This document shows, piece after piece, positions 42,572-49,981 of a stretch of DNA of 64,000 nucleotides. The translations under genes and the position numbers were made by a program. Position 1 is the stretch's first letter, and each line of letters starts with the position of its first letter. The notes beneath the pieces were generated by a model, which was given only the letters and a program-made list of their open reading frames with translations, was not told the DNA's origin and searched no databases. The DNA is from UBA1479 sp048263775 (GTDB taxonomy: Bacteria; Pseudomonadota; Alphaproteobacteria; Rhodospirillales; Casp-alpha2), in assembly GCA_048263775.1 (NCBI GenBank), contig JBLXDU010000003.1, positions 310,001 through 374,000 of the forward strand, written 5' to 3'.

Positions 42572-42585
42572 TTGACCCCAGTCAA
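42572..42585. promoter_or_regulatory. Crp/Fnr-type box TTGACCCCAGTCAA ahead of the DUF2892-YeeE operon
   Basis: Perfect TTGAC-N4-GTCAA arms, centred about 70 bp before the DUF2892 ATG, are compatible with an activating site near -41 of a start at about 42537. The adjacent Crp/Fnr protein has the E-x-x-S-R recognition pattern expected for TTGA half-sites. Confidence 0.7.
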
Positions 42586-42638
42586 TCAGAACCAAGGGAA
42601 TTCGTCGGTGACTTGGTCACACAGGCCGCGGGCGGCGC

Positions 42639-43298
42639 TCAGGTCAGCAACGCCGCCAGCCCCGTGCGGTTGACAACCTGGATCGTGCCCCGGTCGAGCG
42701 ACACCAGCCCCTTCTTGGAAAGGATTTCGAGCCGCCGTGAGATCACCTCCCGCACGGAGCCGATCGCCGTCGCCAGTTCCTGATGGGTCGCGCGAACCAG
42801 GCCGCTGTCATCGGCGCGCTCCAACAGGGCGGCGGCAAGGCGCGCTTCGATCCGGATGAACGCGACCCGCTCCAACACCTGCATGACCGATTGCAGGCGC
42901 TTGGCGAAGGCCTGGAAGACGAAGGTGCGGAAGGCCTCGGACGCTCCCAGAAGGCTGAGGAACAGGGACTTGGGAATCATCACCGCTTCGACGTCCGTTT
43001 CGGCGACGGCTTCGGCGGAATAGTCGTTCTCGCCCAACAGACCCAGCGTGCTCTGCACACAGGATTCGCCGGGCGTGATGCTGTACAGCAGGATCTCGCG
43101 CCCGGTGGCACCCGTCAGGTAAACGTCAACGCGGCCGCCGATCAGCACCCCGAAACAGGTAACCTCGTCCCCGGGACGAAACAGCACGTGACCTTTGGGG
43201 ATGGTGATCGGGCGGATGGCCTCCAACTGCCGGCGTGTTTCCCCGTCCAGGTCACCAAGCCCCGGCGCGCGATCAAGCCAATGGGTCGCGGTGGTCAT
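42639..43298 (-). CDS. Crp/Fnr family transcriptional regulator
   Basis: The 219-residue regulator has an N-terminal cyclic-nucleotide-binding-type beta roll (about 25-125), a dimer helix and a C-terminal HTH. In the HTH, ATHQELATAIGSVREVISRRLEIL carries the E-V-I-S-R recognition pattern of FNR/FixK-type proteins. The N-terminal four-Cys cluster of FNR is absent. Cys48 (VTCFGV) and Cys79 (GESCVQS) are the only cysteines, so it is not a canonical Fe-S oxygen sensor. It overlaps the Na/Pi gene by four bases. It likely controls the YeeE/DUF2892 operon through the box at 42572-42585, an inference. Confidence 0.9.
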   Translation of the reverse strand: MTTATHWLDRAPGLGDLDGETRRQLEAIRPITIPKGHVLFRPGDEVTCFGVLIGGRVDVYLTGATGREILLYSITPGESCVQSTLGLLGENDYSAEAVAETDVEAVMIPKSLFLSLLGASEAFRTFVFQAFAKRLQSVMQVLERVAFIRIEARLAAALLERADDSGLVRATHQELATAIGSVREVISRRLEILSKKGLVSLDRGTIQVVNRTGLAALLT

Positions 43299-44938
43299 GT
43301 GCCCTCCACCGCCGGCTCACCTTCGATACCGCCCGCGGCGGCCCGATGAATGGCCGCGATGCGTTTGCAGACCCGATCGATCAGATGAGCCGTTTCCTTA
43401 AGGTCATGCAGGGTGTCCAAGGCAATCTCCGTTTGATCGGCGCTCAGGTCGCCGCGTGATGCGGCGGCCAGAAACGCGGTCTTCAGCCGATTGTAGACCG
43501 GAAGTGTCGCGTCTTCAGTAGGCAGGCTGCCGCCCCCTTCGCCGAACAGATGTTCGGCGGCGTCGATCTGGCCCACGATGAGAGTCGCGTAGCTGATGAT
43601 CTGATTTTCCACATCATCCGGCAGGGCCGCGATTTCCGCCCGCCGCCCGGCGACAGCCAACCCAAGGTCGGCGATACCGGACAAATGCATGAGGGCGCGG
43701 ATCGGATGCGGCAGTGCCTCGGCCACGGCCTGGGCGTTGTTGGCCGCGCTCAGCTTCTGCACATAGGCCACGATGGCATCGTTCAGCGCATCGATGATCC
43801 CGCGCCGCCGTCGCAGCCGATCCGCCGATGCCGCAGGGTCAAGGAACGCTGCCCGCGCGATCCCGAAGGCGACCGCCGCGACCCGGCCCAGTTCAAGCAC
43901 GATGGCATCCAGCGCCAGCGCCGGAAGTTCGAACCCCGTGTTGTCCAGGTGGCGGGGCCGCGCCTCGTCCTCTTCCGCCGTCACGAACCGGCCCGCCAAC
44001 CAGATTTCCAAACGCGGCGCCAAGGGCCACATCAGCATGACGCCCAGCACGTTGAACACCGTGTGGAACAAGGCCAGGGCCGCCGTCGATCCCGCCCCCG
44101 CCGCCAGGGTCTTTTCCGTGGCGTCGACAATGACCAGCAGCACCGGCAGCAACAAAAGCGCCACGACCCCCGTCAGGACGTTGAACACGACATGGCTGAC
44201 GGCCACGCGCTTGGCATTCGATGTTGCCCCAAGCACCGCCAGCACCGCCGTGGTGGTCGTCCCCACATTGGCACCGATAACCAGCGACGCCCCTGCCTCC
44301 ACCGTCAGAATGCCGCCGGCCGCCGCCGTCAGGGCGATGGCGATCACGGCGCTGGACGACTGGACGAGGGTCGTCATGACGATGCCGATCGCCACGAACA
44401 TGATGTCGTTTAGGATGCCGCCGCTTACGAAAGCGCCCAGGTCGACAGCCTGCCCCAGGCCGGCGAAGGTCGCCTTCAGGGTCGCAATCCCAAGAAAGAA
44501 CACCCCGAACCCGGCCAGCGCCTCGCCGAATGCACCGCGCCTGCTGGATACGCCGGTCAGGGACAGAAACATGCCGATGCCAAGCAGCGGCAGGGCGAAG
44601 GCCTCGATCTTTATATCGAATCCGACCAATGCCACGATCCAGCCGGTCATGGTTGTGCCGACGTTGGAGCCGAAGATGACCCACATGGCCTGGCCCAGGG
44701 TCAGCACGCCCGCATTGACGAAGCCGATGGAAGCAACGGTAACGGCGCTTGAAGATTGCACGATCCCGGTGATCAATACGCCCGACCACAGGGCACGGCC
44801 CCGGGTCCGCGTCCAACGCGTCAGCACGTCGCGCAACATGCCGCCCGCGGCCAGTTTCAGGCCGTCGGTCATCAGGCGCATGCCAAGCAAGAAAAGGCCG
44901 ATGCCCCCGATGGCGCCGCCGATGAGAACCAGGTTCAT
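43295..44938 (-). CDS. Na/Pi cotransporter family protein with PhoU-like tail
   Basis: The protein of about 547 residues has the NptA/Na-Pi repeats: GIVQSSSAVTVASIGFVNAG with SNVGTTMTGWIVALVG, and VQSSSAVIAIALTAAAGG with GANVGTTTTAVLAVLG. The QSSSA motifs mark the two inverted repeats of the transport domain. A helical PhoU-like region follows from about 340 to the end. I prefer the ATG at 44938; a GTG at 44950 adds four residues. The family exports or imports phosphate with sodium. It is translationally coupled to the Crp/Fnr gene. Confidence 0.9.
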   Translation of the reverse strand: MNLVLIGGAIGGIGLFLLGMRLMTDGLKLAAGGMLRDVLTRWTRTRGRALWSGVLITGIVQSSSAVTVASIGFVNAGVLTLGQAMWVIFGSNVGTTMTGWIVALVGFDIKIEAFALPLLGIGMFLSLTGVSSRRGAFGEALAGFGVFFLGIATLKATFAGLGQAVDLGAFVSGGILNDIMFVAIGIVMTTLVQSSSAVIAIALTAAAGGILTVEAGASLVIGANVGTTTTAVLAVLGATSNAKRVAVSHVVFNVLTGVVALLLLPVLLVIVDATEKTLAAGAGSTAALALFHTVFNVLGVMLMWPLAPRLEIWLAGRFVTAEEDEARPRHLDNTGFELPALALDAIVLELGRVAAVAFGIARAAFLDPAASADRLRRRRGIIDALNDAIVAYVQKLSAANNAQAVAEALPHPIRALMHLSGIADLGLAVAGRRAEIAALPDDVENQIISYATLIVGQIDAAEHLFGEGGGSLPTEDATLPVYNRLKTAFLAAASRGDLSADQTEIALDTLHDLKETAHLIDRVCKRIAAIHRAAAGGIEGEPAVEGT

Positions 44939-44996
44939 GGATCCGGACACGAAATGCGTTGCGGGAGGATTGAGGATAGCGCCCTTCGGCGGGACA

Positions 44997-46280
44997 TCAA
45001 ACCGGCTTCGCGCTGTCCTTTTCGGCGTCCTCCGCGTCCTTCAGCCCGTTCACCGTCCGGTCGCCCGGTAGGTCGCGGGGCCGCAGATACAGGAACGCGG
45101 CGATGCCCAGCGGCGTGATGATGGCCAGATGCCCGAATGCCAGCACCCAGCCGGTGACCCCGCTGCCGCCCGCGAGATCAAGCACGATGCCGAACACCAA
45201 CGGCCCGAAGAACCCGCCGATGTAGCCGATCGTCGAATGCACGGCCAGAGTGGCCCCCCGGCGGCTTGGCTCGGCGCTGCCCGAGGTGCCGGCCGTGAGC
45301 GCCGAGGAATCGGCATAGACCGCGATGTTGTACATAAGGCAGAGGGCGACCGCGAGGCCATAGCCCACGGCCGCCGCCCAACCGATGCTGAGAGCGAACA
45401 CCATGGCCACCGCCATCACCGCCATGACCACCCGCTGACGGCCGAAGCGGATGCACATCTCGTTGCCGCCGACGCTCGACCAGGTGCCCAGCACGCCCAT
45501 GGCAAAGGCAATGGAGGTTGGGGCGATCAACCCCTCGCCGCCGCCCCAGGCCGCCGCCGTGAAGGTCAGGAACGTCACCCCCCAGGAGCGCAGGGTGAAC
45601 AACTCCCAACAATGAACGCCGTAACCGATGGAATAGGCCAGGGCCGAGCGGTTGCGCAGCACCGGGCGGAAATCGAACAGGGCCGGGCGGGCCGATACGG
45701 AGCCCCCGGCAGAGGCCGGCTTCGCAGGCTGGCCGGGCACGGCGAAGGCCATGATCAGGAATGCCGCCACGGTGCACAGGCTGGCCCCGCCGAACACCCA
45801 GGGCCAAGGCGCGAAGCTGGAGATCGTGCCCGCGAACAGAAACGACAGGGCGCCGCTGAACCCGACCCCGGCGGCATGCCAGGACACACCCCGAGTCTGG
45901 GCCGTGCCCTCCAGCCGGTCGGACAGTACCTTGAGCCCCGGCATGTAGCAGCCGGCCCAGGCCATCCCGGCAAGGGCGCGCAGGATAAGCGCCGACCAGA
46001 AACCGTCGGCCAGGAAGGCATAGCCCAGATGGGTCAGCGTCGTCAGGGTGACGCAGGCCAGATAGAGGCGCCGGGGATCGATGCGGTCGGTCAGGCTGAC
46101 CAGGATCGGCACGGCGCAGACATAGGCCGCCGCCCACATACCCGTCAGCCAGCCGGCCTCCGTATTGGTCAGGTTCCATTCGGTGATGAAGATGGGCAGC
46201 AGCGCCGGCACCGTATAGGCCCCGATCTGCGCCAAAAGCTGCGCCATGAAGACAGCGAAAATAAGCCGGGTCGCCGACAT
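44997..46280 (-). CDS. MFS transporter
   Basis: This 427-residue, 12-TM carrier starts at MSATRLIFAVFMAQLLAQIGAYT. It has SLTDRIDPRRLYLAC in loop 2-3 and a second-half SALAYSIGYGVHCWELFTLRSWG. The Pro- and Ala-rich loop in the middle (about 190-215) is a typical central linker. The 81 bp of open frame before it lack MFS features. It is followed by the Na/Pi gene after 58 bp. The substrate is not predictable from the sequence. Confidence 0.87.
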   Translation of the reverse strand: MSATRLIFAVFMAQLLAQIGAYTVPALLPIFITEWNLTNTEAGWLTGMWAAAYVCAVPILVSLTDRIDPRRLYLACVTLTTLTHLGYAFLADGFWSALILRALAGMAWAGCYMPGLKVLSDRLEGTAQTRGVSWHAAGVGFSGALSFLFAGTISSFAPWPWVFGGASLCTVAAFLIMAFAVPGQPAKPASAGGSVSARPALFDFRPVLRNRSALAYSIGYGVHCWELFTLRSWGVTFLTFTAAAWGGGEGLIAPTSIAFAMGVLGTWSSVGGNEMCIRFGRQRVVMAVMAVAMVFALSIGWAAAVGYGLAVALCLMYNIAVYADSSALTAGTSGSAEPSRRGATLAVHSTIGYIGGFFGPLVFGIVLDLAGGSGVTGWVLAFGHLAIITPLGIAAFLYLRPRDLPGDRTVNGLKDAEDAEKDSAKPV

Positions 46281-46411
46281 CGTATGGTCCTTGGTCTCTG
46301 CGTCGGGGTCGCCGGGTGGTCGGCCGTGACGGAATTGTAACTGGTAGAATGTCTTTGCCACCGCGTCAAAGCGGTTTCTCGCCGCGACCCCGGCGGCTAG
46401 ACTCCGGCGTC

Positions 46412-47311
46412 ATGCGCTTCTTTACCTCCGACCGCTTTGTCATTCCCCTGCCCGACGGCCACAGCTTTCCGGGGCGGAAATACATACTGCTGCGCGAACA
46501 CTTGGTGCGCGAGGGCATCCTGATGGCGGACAGCATCCTCCCCTCGCCCCTGGCCGCGGCCGACGACATCGCCCGCGCCCATGACGCCGATTACATGGCG
46601 GCGGTGCGCGAGGGATTGCTGGACGCTCAGGCGCAGCGCCGCATCGGCCTGCCGTGGAGCCGCAATTTGGTCGACCGCGTGACGGCAACCATGGGCGGTG
46701 CCGTGGCGGCGGCGGAGGCGGCGCTGGAATTCGGCCTGTCGGGCCAGCTTGCCGGCGGCACCCATCACGCCCATCGCGACTTCGGCGCGGGCTACTGCAT
46801 TTTCAACGATTTCGCGATCGCGGCGCTGAAGATCCTGGCCGAGGGATGGGCCGCGCGGGTCGCCATCATCGACCTGGACGTGCATCAGGGCGACGGCAAC
46901 GCCGCCATCCTGACCGGCCATCCGGATATTTTCGTGTTCTCCATGCAGGGGGAAAAGAACTTCCCCCATCACCGCGTGGCCTCGGACCTGGATGTGGACC
47001 TGCCCGACGGCACGGAGGACGCGGCCTATCTTAGGGCCCTCGCCGAGCACCTGCCCGCCGTGTTCGATTTCCACCCGGACCTGGTGCTCTATCAGGCCGG
47101 CGTCGATCCCTTGACCGAAGACCGTTTGGGCCGCCTTTCCCTGACTCTGGATGGCCTCGCCAAGCGCGACCGCCTGGTGCTCACGGAATGCCGTTCGCGC
47201 GGCATCCCCGTGTCCTTAGGCTTGGGCGGCGGCTACGCAAACCCCATCGACCTGTCGGTCCAGGCCTATGCAAATACCTACGCCGTGGCGAAGGATATCT
47301 ATCGGTTTTAA
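46412..47311 (+). CDS. Histone deacetylase family protein
   Basis: The 299-residue arginase-fold Zn amidohydrolase is of the class II/IV-like bacterial type. Residues forming the active site are visible: the His pair in LAGGTHHAHRDFG (about 141-153), IIDLDVHQGDGNAAI with the Asp and His zinc ligands, YQAGVDPLTEDRLG with the third Asp, and GLGGGY with the catalytic Tyr region. Bacterial members remove acetyl groups from acetylpolyamines, acetoin-pathway enzymes or small amides. The gene stands alone, and nothing nearby points to a substrate. Confidence 0.92.
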   Translation: MRFFTSDRFVIPLPDGHSFPGRKYILLREHLVREGILMADSILPSPLAAADDIARAHDADYMAAVREGLLDAQAQRRIGLPWSRNLVDRVTATMGGAVAAAEAALEFGLSGQLAGGTHHAHRDFGAGYCIFNDFAIAALKILAEGWAARVAIIDLDVHQGDGNAAILTGHPDIFVFSMQGEKNFPHHRVASDLDVDLPDGTEDAAYLRALAEHLPAVFDFHPDLVLYQAGVDPLTEDRLGRLSLTLDGLAKRDRLVLTECRSRGIPVSLGLGGGYANPIDLSVQAYANTYAVAKDIYRF

Positions 47312-47334
47312 GTAGCATCCAGCGCACTCAATGC

Positions 47335-48390
47335 TTAACTAGAACCTGAAAAGGTGGCAGAAAAATTTCCATCGGCAGCTCTAAAAGTCGTAACGAAAAC
47401 AACCTCACCATCCCGCGACCTAAGACTACTCTCGTCCATCTTCGCGCAGTTCGCCAGCCGCCGAAACGGCACCCCGCTGTTTTGAAAATAAACGGTCGCT
47501 TCGCTTTCATCCGCGTAGTGTGTCTTGAGAAATTCCTGAAGGTGAACGGCAACACAACGGAGATACATAAAAATCAACTTTGAGCGCCAATTTTCGCTAA
47601 TCGTTTTTGCTAGTTCCGGATGCCTTGCAAAGGTGAACAACAGTAAAGAATGTGGCTTCTTGTCGGCTGGCGCGATCCAATCCGCCCGAAACTCGTTGTC
47701 ACCGCTTATCTTGTCGATGAAATATCTTTGAAACCCATTCTCCGTCAGCGGAACAATGCATGAGAAAAATATAATGTTTTTGACGCAATTACTGTAAAAG
47801 TCACCGATAATGCTTTTATCAAACTGTTCAAGAACCATGAACGATGTTGGGTTTTTTTTCCATATTCTGAGGTTTCTTTGAAATTTTTGTTCACTGCTTC
47901 CAGACCAGTTCGTTCCCTGAAACGCCGCATGGTTGATTTCCGACAATTCTAAGATGTCATCTTCGGACTGCGCCAATCGAATGAAACTGAAACTAGGTAC
48001 AGCTCGTTTCACCATAATGGCCCCGGATTGGAAGTCGAAGGCGTCAGAAAATATATCGCCAAACCTGTCCGAATCCCGGAAATTCGAAAGAATGAAATGG
48101 GACTCACCGCGTCGAAGCTGCCTCCGCCGAGAATAAGAAATCCAAAAATACAAAAGGACGTTAGACGTACATAGCGCGGCTGAAACAGACATAATGATGT
48201 TTCTGGCATACTCAAGATGTTCAGGCACCTCTAACAGAACCGAAAGCACCCAAACAACAAATAGCAGCAGCGCAAGAGAAGCCTGCCAGACTGAGTTCAG
48301 CCGTAGAATAGAAGACTTTATTTTTTTGACACTAAATATCATCGACAAAACCGATACTGCTTGCCACTCGCGCCAAATTTCACTCCTCAA
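47335..48390 (-). CDS. AT-rich orphan gene: two-TM protein with a possible GNAT-like C-terminal domain
   Basis: This 351-residue protein has two N-terminal TMs (about 35-56 and 65-85) and a basic linker (SYSRRRQLRRGE). A large cytosolic domain from about 95 to the end contains ELSEINHAAFQGTNW, SFMVLEQFDKSIIGDF and a terminal GVPFRRLANCAKMDESSLRSRDGEVVF. The strand-helix rhythm recalls acetyltransferase folds, but I cannot assign a family. Base use is clearly richer in A/T than in any neighbour, which suggests recent acquisition. No ribosome site settles the start; an ATG 16 codons later is possible. Function unknown. Confidence 0.65.
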   Translation of the reverse strand: MRSEIWREWQAVSVLSMIFSVKKIKSSILRLNSVWQASLALLLFVVWVLSVLLEVPEHLEYARNIIMSVSAALCTSNVLLYFWISYSRRRQLRRGESHFILSNFRDSDRFGDIFSDAFDFQSGAIMVKRAVPSFSFIRLAQSEDDILELSEINHAAFQGTNWSGSSEQKFQRNLRIWKKNPTSFMVLEQFDKSIIGDFYSNCVKNIIFFSCIVPLTENGFQRYFIDKISGDNEFRADWIAPADKKPHSLLLFTFARHPELAKTISENWRSKLIFMYLRCVAVHLQEFLKTHYADESEATVYFQNSGVPFRRLANCAKMDESSLRSRDGEVVFVTTFRAADGNFSATFSGSS

Positions 48391-48432
48391 ACACCCACGC
48401 TCACCTCACCGTGCTCATAGGAGCGACTCCAT

Positions 48433-49209
48433 CTACTTCCCGTCCCGCTTAGCGATGCAGGCGCGGACGGAACTGGAGCGGCAGGACTGGATGCAGCCCT
48501 GGCGCTTGTTGGCGCTGCCCGACGGGCCCGCGAGGCAGCCCCGCGTGCAGTCCTGCAGCAGGTCCTGAAAATGGCCGCCCGAATGATCACGGCACCAATT
48601 GTAGTCCGCGTCGAAACCGTCGGTGATGCCCTCGTTGAAGCCCTTGGCGATGCGCGTGAAAAAGCCTTCGCGCTTGCCGTCATCTTCGGGCGCTTGGGCA
48701 GGCGCCGCGTTGGGAGTGACATCGGCTTGCGGGGCGGCCGGCTGATCGGGCTCGCCGCCGAAGCCGCTGAGCAAGCGGGAGAAGAAGCCCGCCCGTTCGG
48801 CAGTTTCCGGCGCTGTTGCTTCGGCCGGCGCCGTCGGCACTGCCGCGACGCCTTCGGGGGCGGCGGCATTTGAGGGAGCAGCGAACGCATTGCCCGGACC
48901 CGCCGGCTCGGCGGGCGCCGCCTTCGCGGCCGGCGTTACGGTCTTGGGGGCCGGTCCCTGGGCCCGCTGGGACAGGCAGGCGTCCACGGCCTCGCCCTTG
49001 CAGGTCTGATAACAGCCCCGTTTCTGGGACACCTTCTTGTTGCTGATGCGCGTGCAATTGGTATCGACACAGGCATCGAACGCCCGGTCGTAGACCTTGG
49101 GCATATTGTTGAAGCACCAGTCGAAGTCGCCGAGGTCGTAGGCCGCCGCCCGCGATGTGCCGAGATGCAGGCAGGCCATGAATCCGACAAGCGCCAGGAG
49201 TATCCGCAA
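48433..49209 (-). CDS. Secreted protein with two six-cysteine repeats joined by an Ala/Pro-rich linker
   Basis: I place the start at the TTG at 49209, with AGAAGGA upstream, which gives a clean signal peptide (MRILLALVGFMACLHLG to AAA). A GTG at 49239 overlapping the ubiX stop is the alternative. The mature 258-residue protein has two copies of W-C-x14-C-x3/4-C-x13-C-x3-C-x7-C. The Cys lie at 32, 47, 52, 66, 70, 78 and at 206, 221, 225, 239, 243, 251. The linker holds a second duplicated element (GFFSRLLSGF and GFFTRIAKGF). The spacing suggests a compact disulfide fold in the periplasm. I recognise no family. It is coupled to ubiX. Confidence 0.75.
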   Translation of the reverse strand: MRILLALVGFMACLHLGTSRAAAYDLGDFDWCFNNMPKVYDRAFDACVDTNCTRISNKKVSQKRGCYQTCKGEAVDACLSQRAQGPAPKTVTPAAKAAPAEPAGPGNAFAAPSNAAAPEGVAAVPTAPAEATAPETAERAGFFSRLLSGFGGEPDQPAAPQADVTPNAAPAQAPEDDGKREGFFTRIAKGFNEGITDGFDADYNWCRDHSGGHFQDLLQDCTRGCLAGPSGSANKRQGCIQSCRSSSVRACIAKRDGK

Positions 49210-49235
49210 GGTCGTCCGTCCTTCTGAAATTTTCG

Positions 49236-49844
49236 TCACGGTTTGTCGCCGCCGATCGCCGCAATGCCCCCTGCCTCGCCCCAGCGGGGGGCGGTGTCCA
49301 GATGCACGCCGGCCTGATCCAACAGGCGCATGCAGGTCTGATCCACAAGGTCGCTGATCGCCTGGGGCTTTTGATAAAACGCCGGCACGGGCGGGAAGAT
49401 CACCGCCCCCAGGGTCGCCAGCTTGGTCAGCGTTTCCAGATGCCCGGCATGCAGCGGCGTTTCGCGCACGGCCAGAACCAACGTCCGGCGTTCCTTCAGC
49501 ATCACGTCGGCGGCGCGGGTGATCAAATCGCCCGTATTGCCGTAGGCGATGTTGGACGCTGTTTTCACGGAACAGGGGGCGACGATCATGGCGTCCAGGC
49601 GGAACGAGCCCGATGACACGGGAGCGCCCACATTCCCCGCCAGATGCACGACATCGGCCAGGGCCTCGATCTCGGCCGCGTCACGCTCAAGTTCGGCGGA
49701 AATGGTCAGCCGCCCTGCCTTGGAGATCACCAGATGGCTTTCGACATCCGGCGTTTCCGCCAGTATTTCCAGCAGGCGACGGCCATAAACCGCGCCGGAG
49801 GCGCCGGTGATGGCGATGAGGATGCGTTTGCGTTCATTGGACAT
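49236..49844 (-). CDS. ubiX: Flavin prenyltransferase UbiX
   Basis: The 202-residue enzyme makes the prenylated FMN used by UbiD-type decarboxylases. The flavodoxin-like opening RILIAITGASGAVYGRRLLE, VSSGSFRLDAMIVAPCSVKTASNIAYGNTGDLITRAADV (VSSGSFRLDAMIVAPCS, then NTGDLITRAADV), LAVRETPLH and PPVPAFYQKPQ are standard. The ATG at 49844 was chosen because the 12 upstream codons lack UbiX features. The UbiD partner is not in the window. It serves ubiquinone synthesis or an aromatic (de)carboxylase. Confidence 0.95.
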   Translation of the reverse strand: MSNERKRILIAITGASGAVYGRRLLEILAETPDVESHLVISKAGRLTISAELERDAAEIEALADVVHLAGNVGAPVSSGSFRLDAMIVAPCSVKTASNIAYGNTGDLITRAADVMLKERRTLVLAVRETPLHAGHLETLTKLATLGAVIFPPVPAFYQKPQAISDLVDQTCMRLLDQAGVHLDTAPRWGEAGGIAAIGGDKP

Positions 49845-49939
49845 GGGGGCAATTTGGGGGCCACCGCTGCATTTGTCCATATTTAGCGCAAATCCCGATT
49901 GACCGCCGGGCCCGGCGCGTTACTTTGTGCACAGACCAG

Positions 49940-49951
49940 ATTGTATACAGT
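49940..49951. promoter_or_regulatory. GntR-type operator candidate (ATTGTATACAGT)
   Basis: This site matches the ATTGTATACAAT pattern at 11 of 12 positions and lies 30 bp before the ATG of the benzoylformate-decarboxylase-like gene. It is placed where a bound repressor would cover the promoter or leader. Confidence 0.55.
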
Positions 49952-49981
49952 TTCATCCCCCCAGCCGAGGCAGAGACCACC

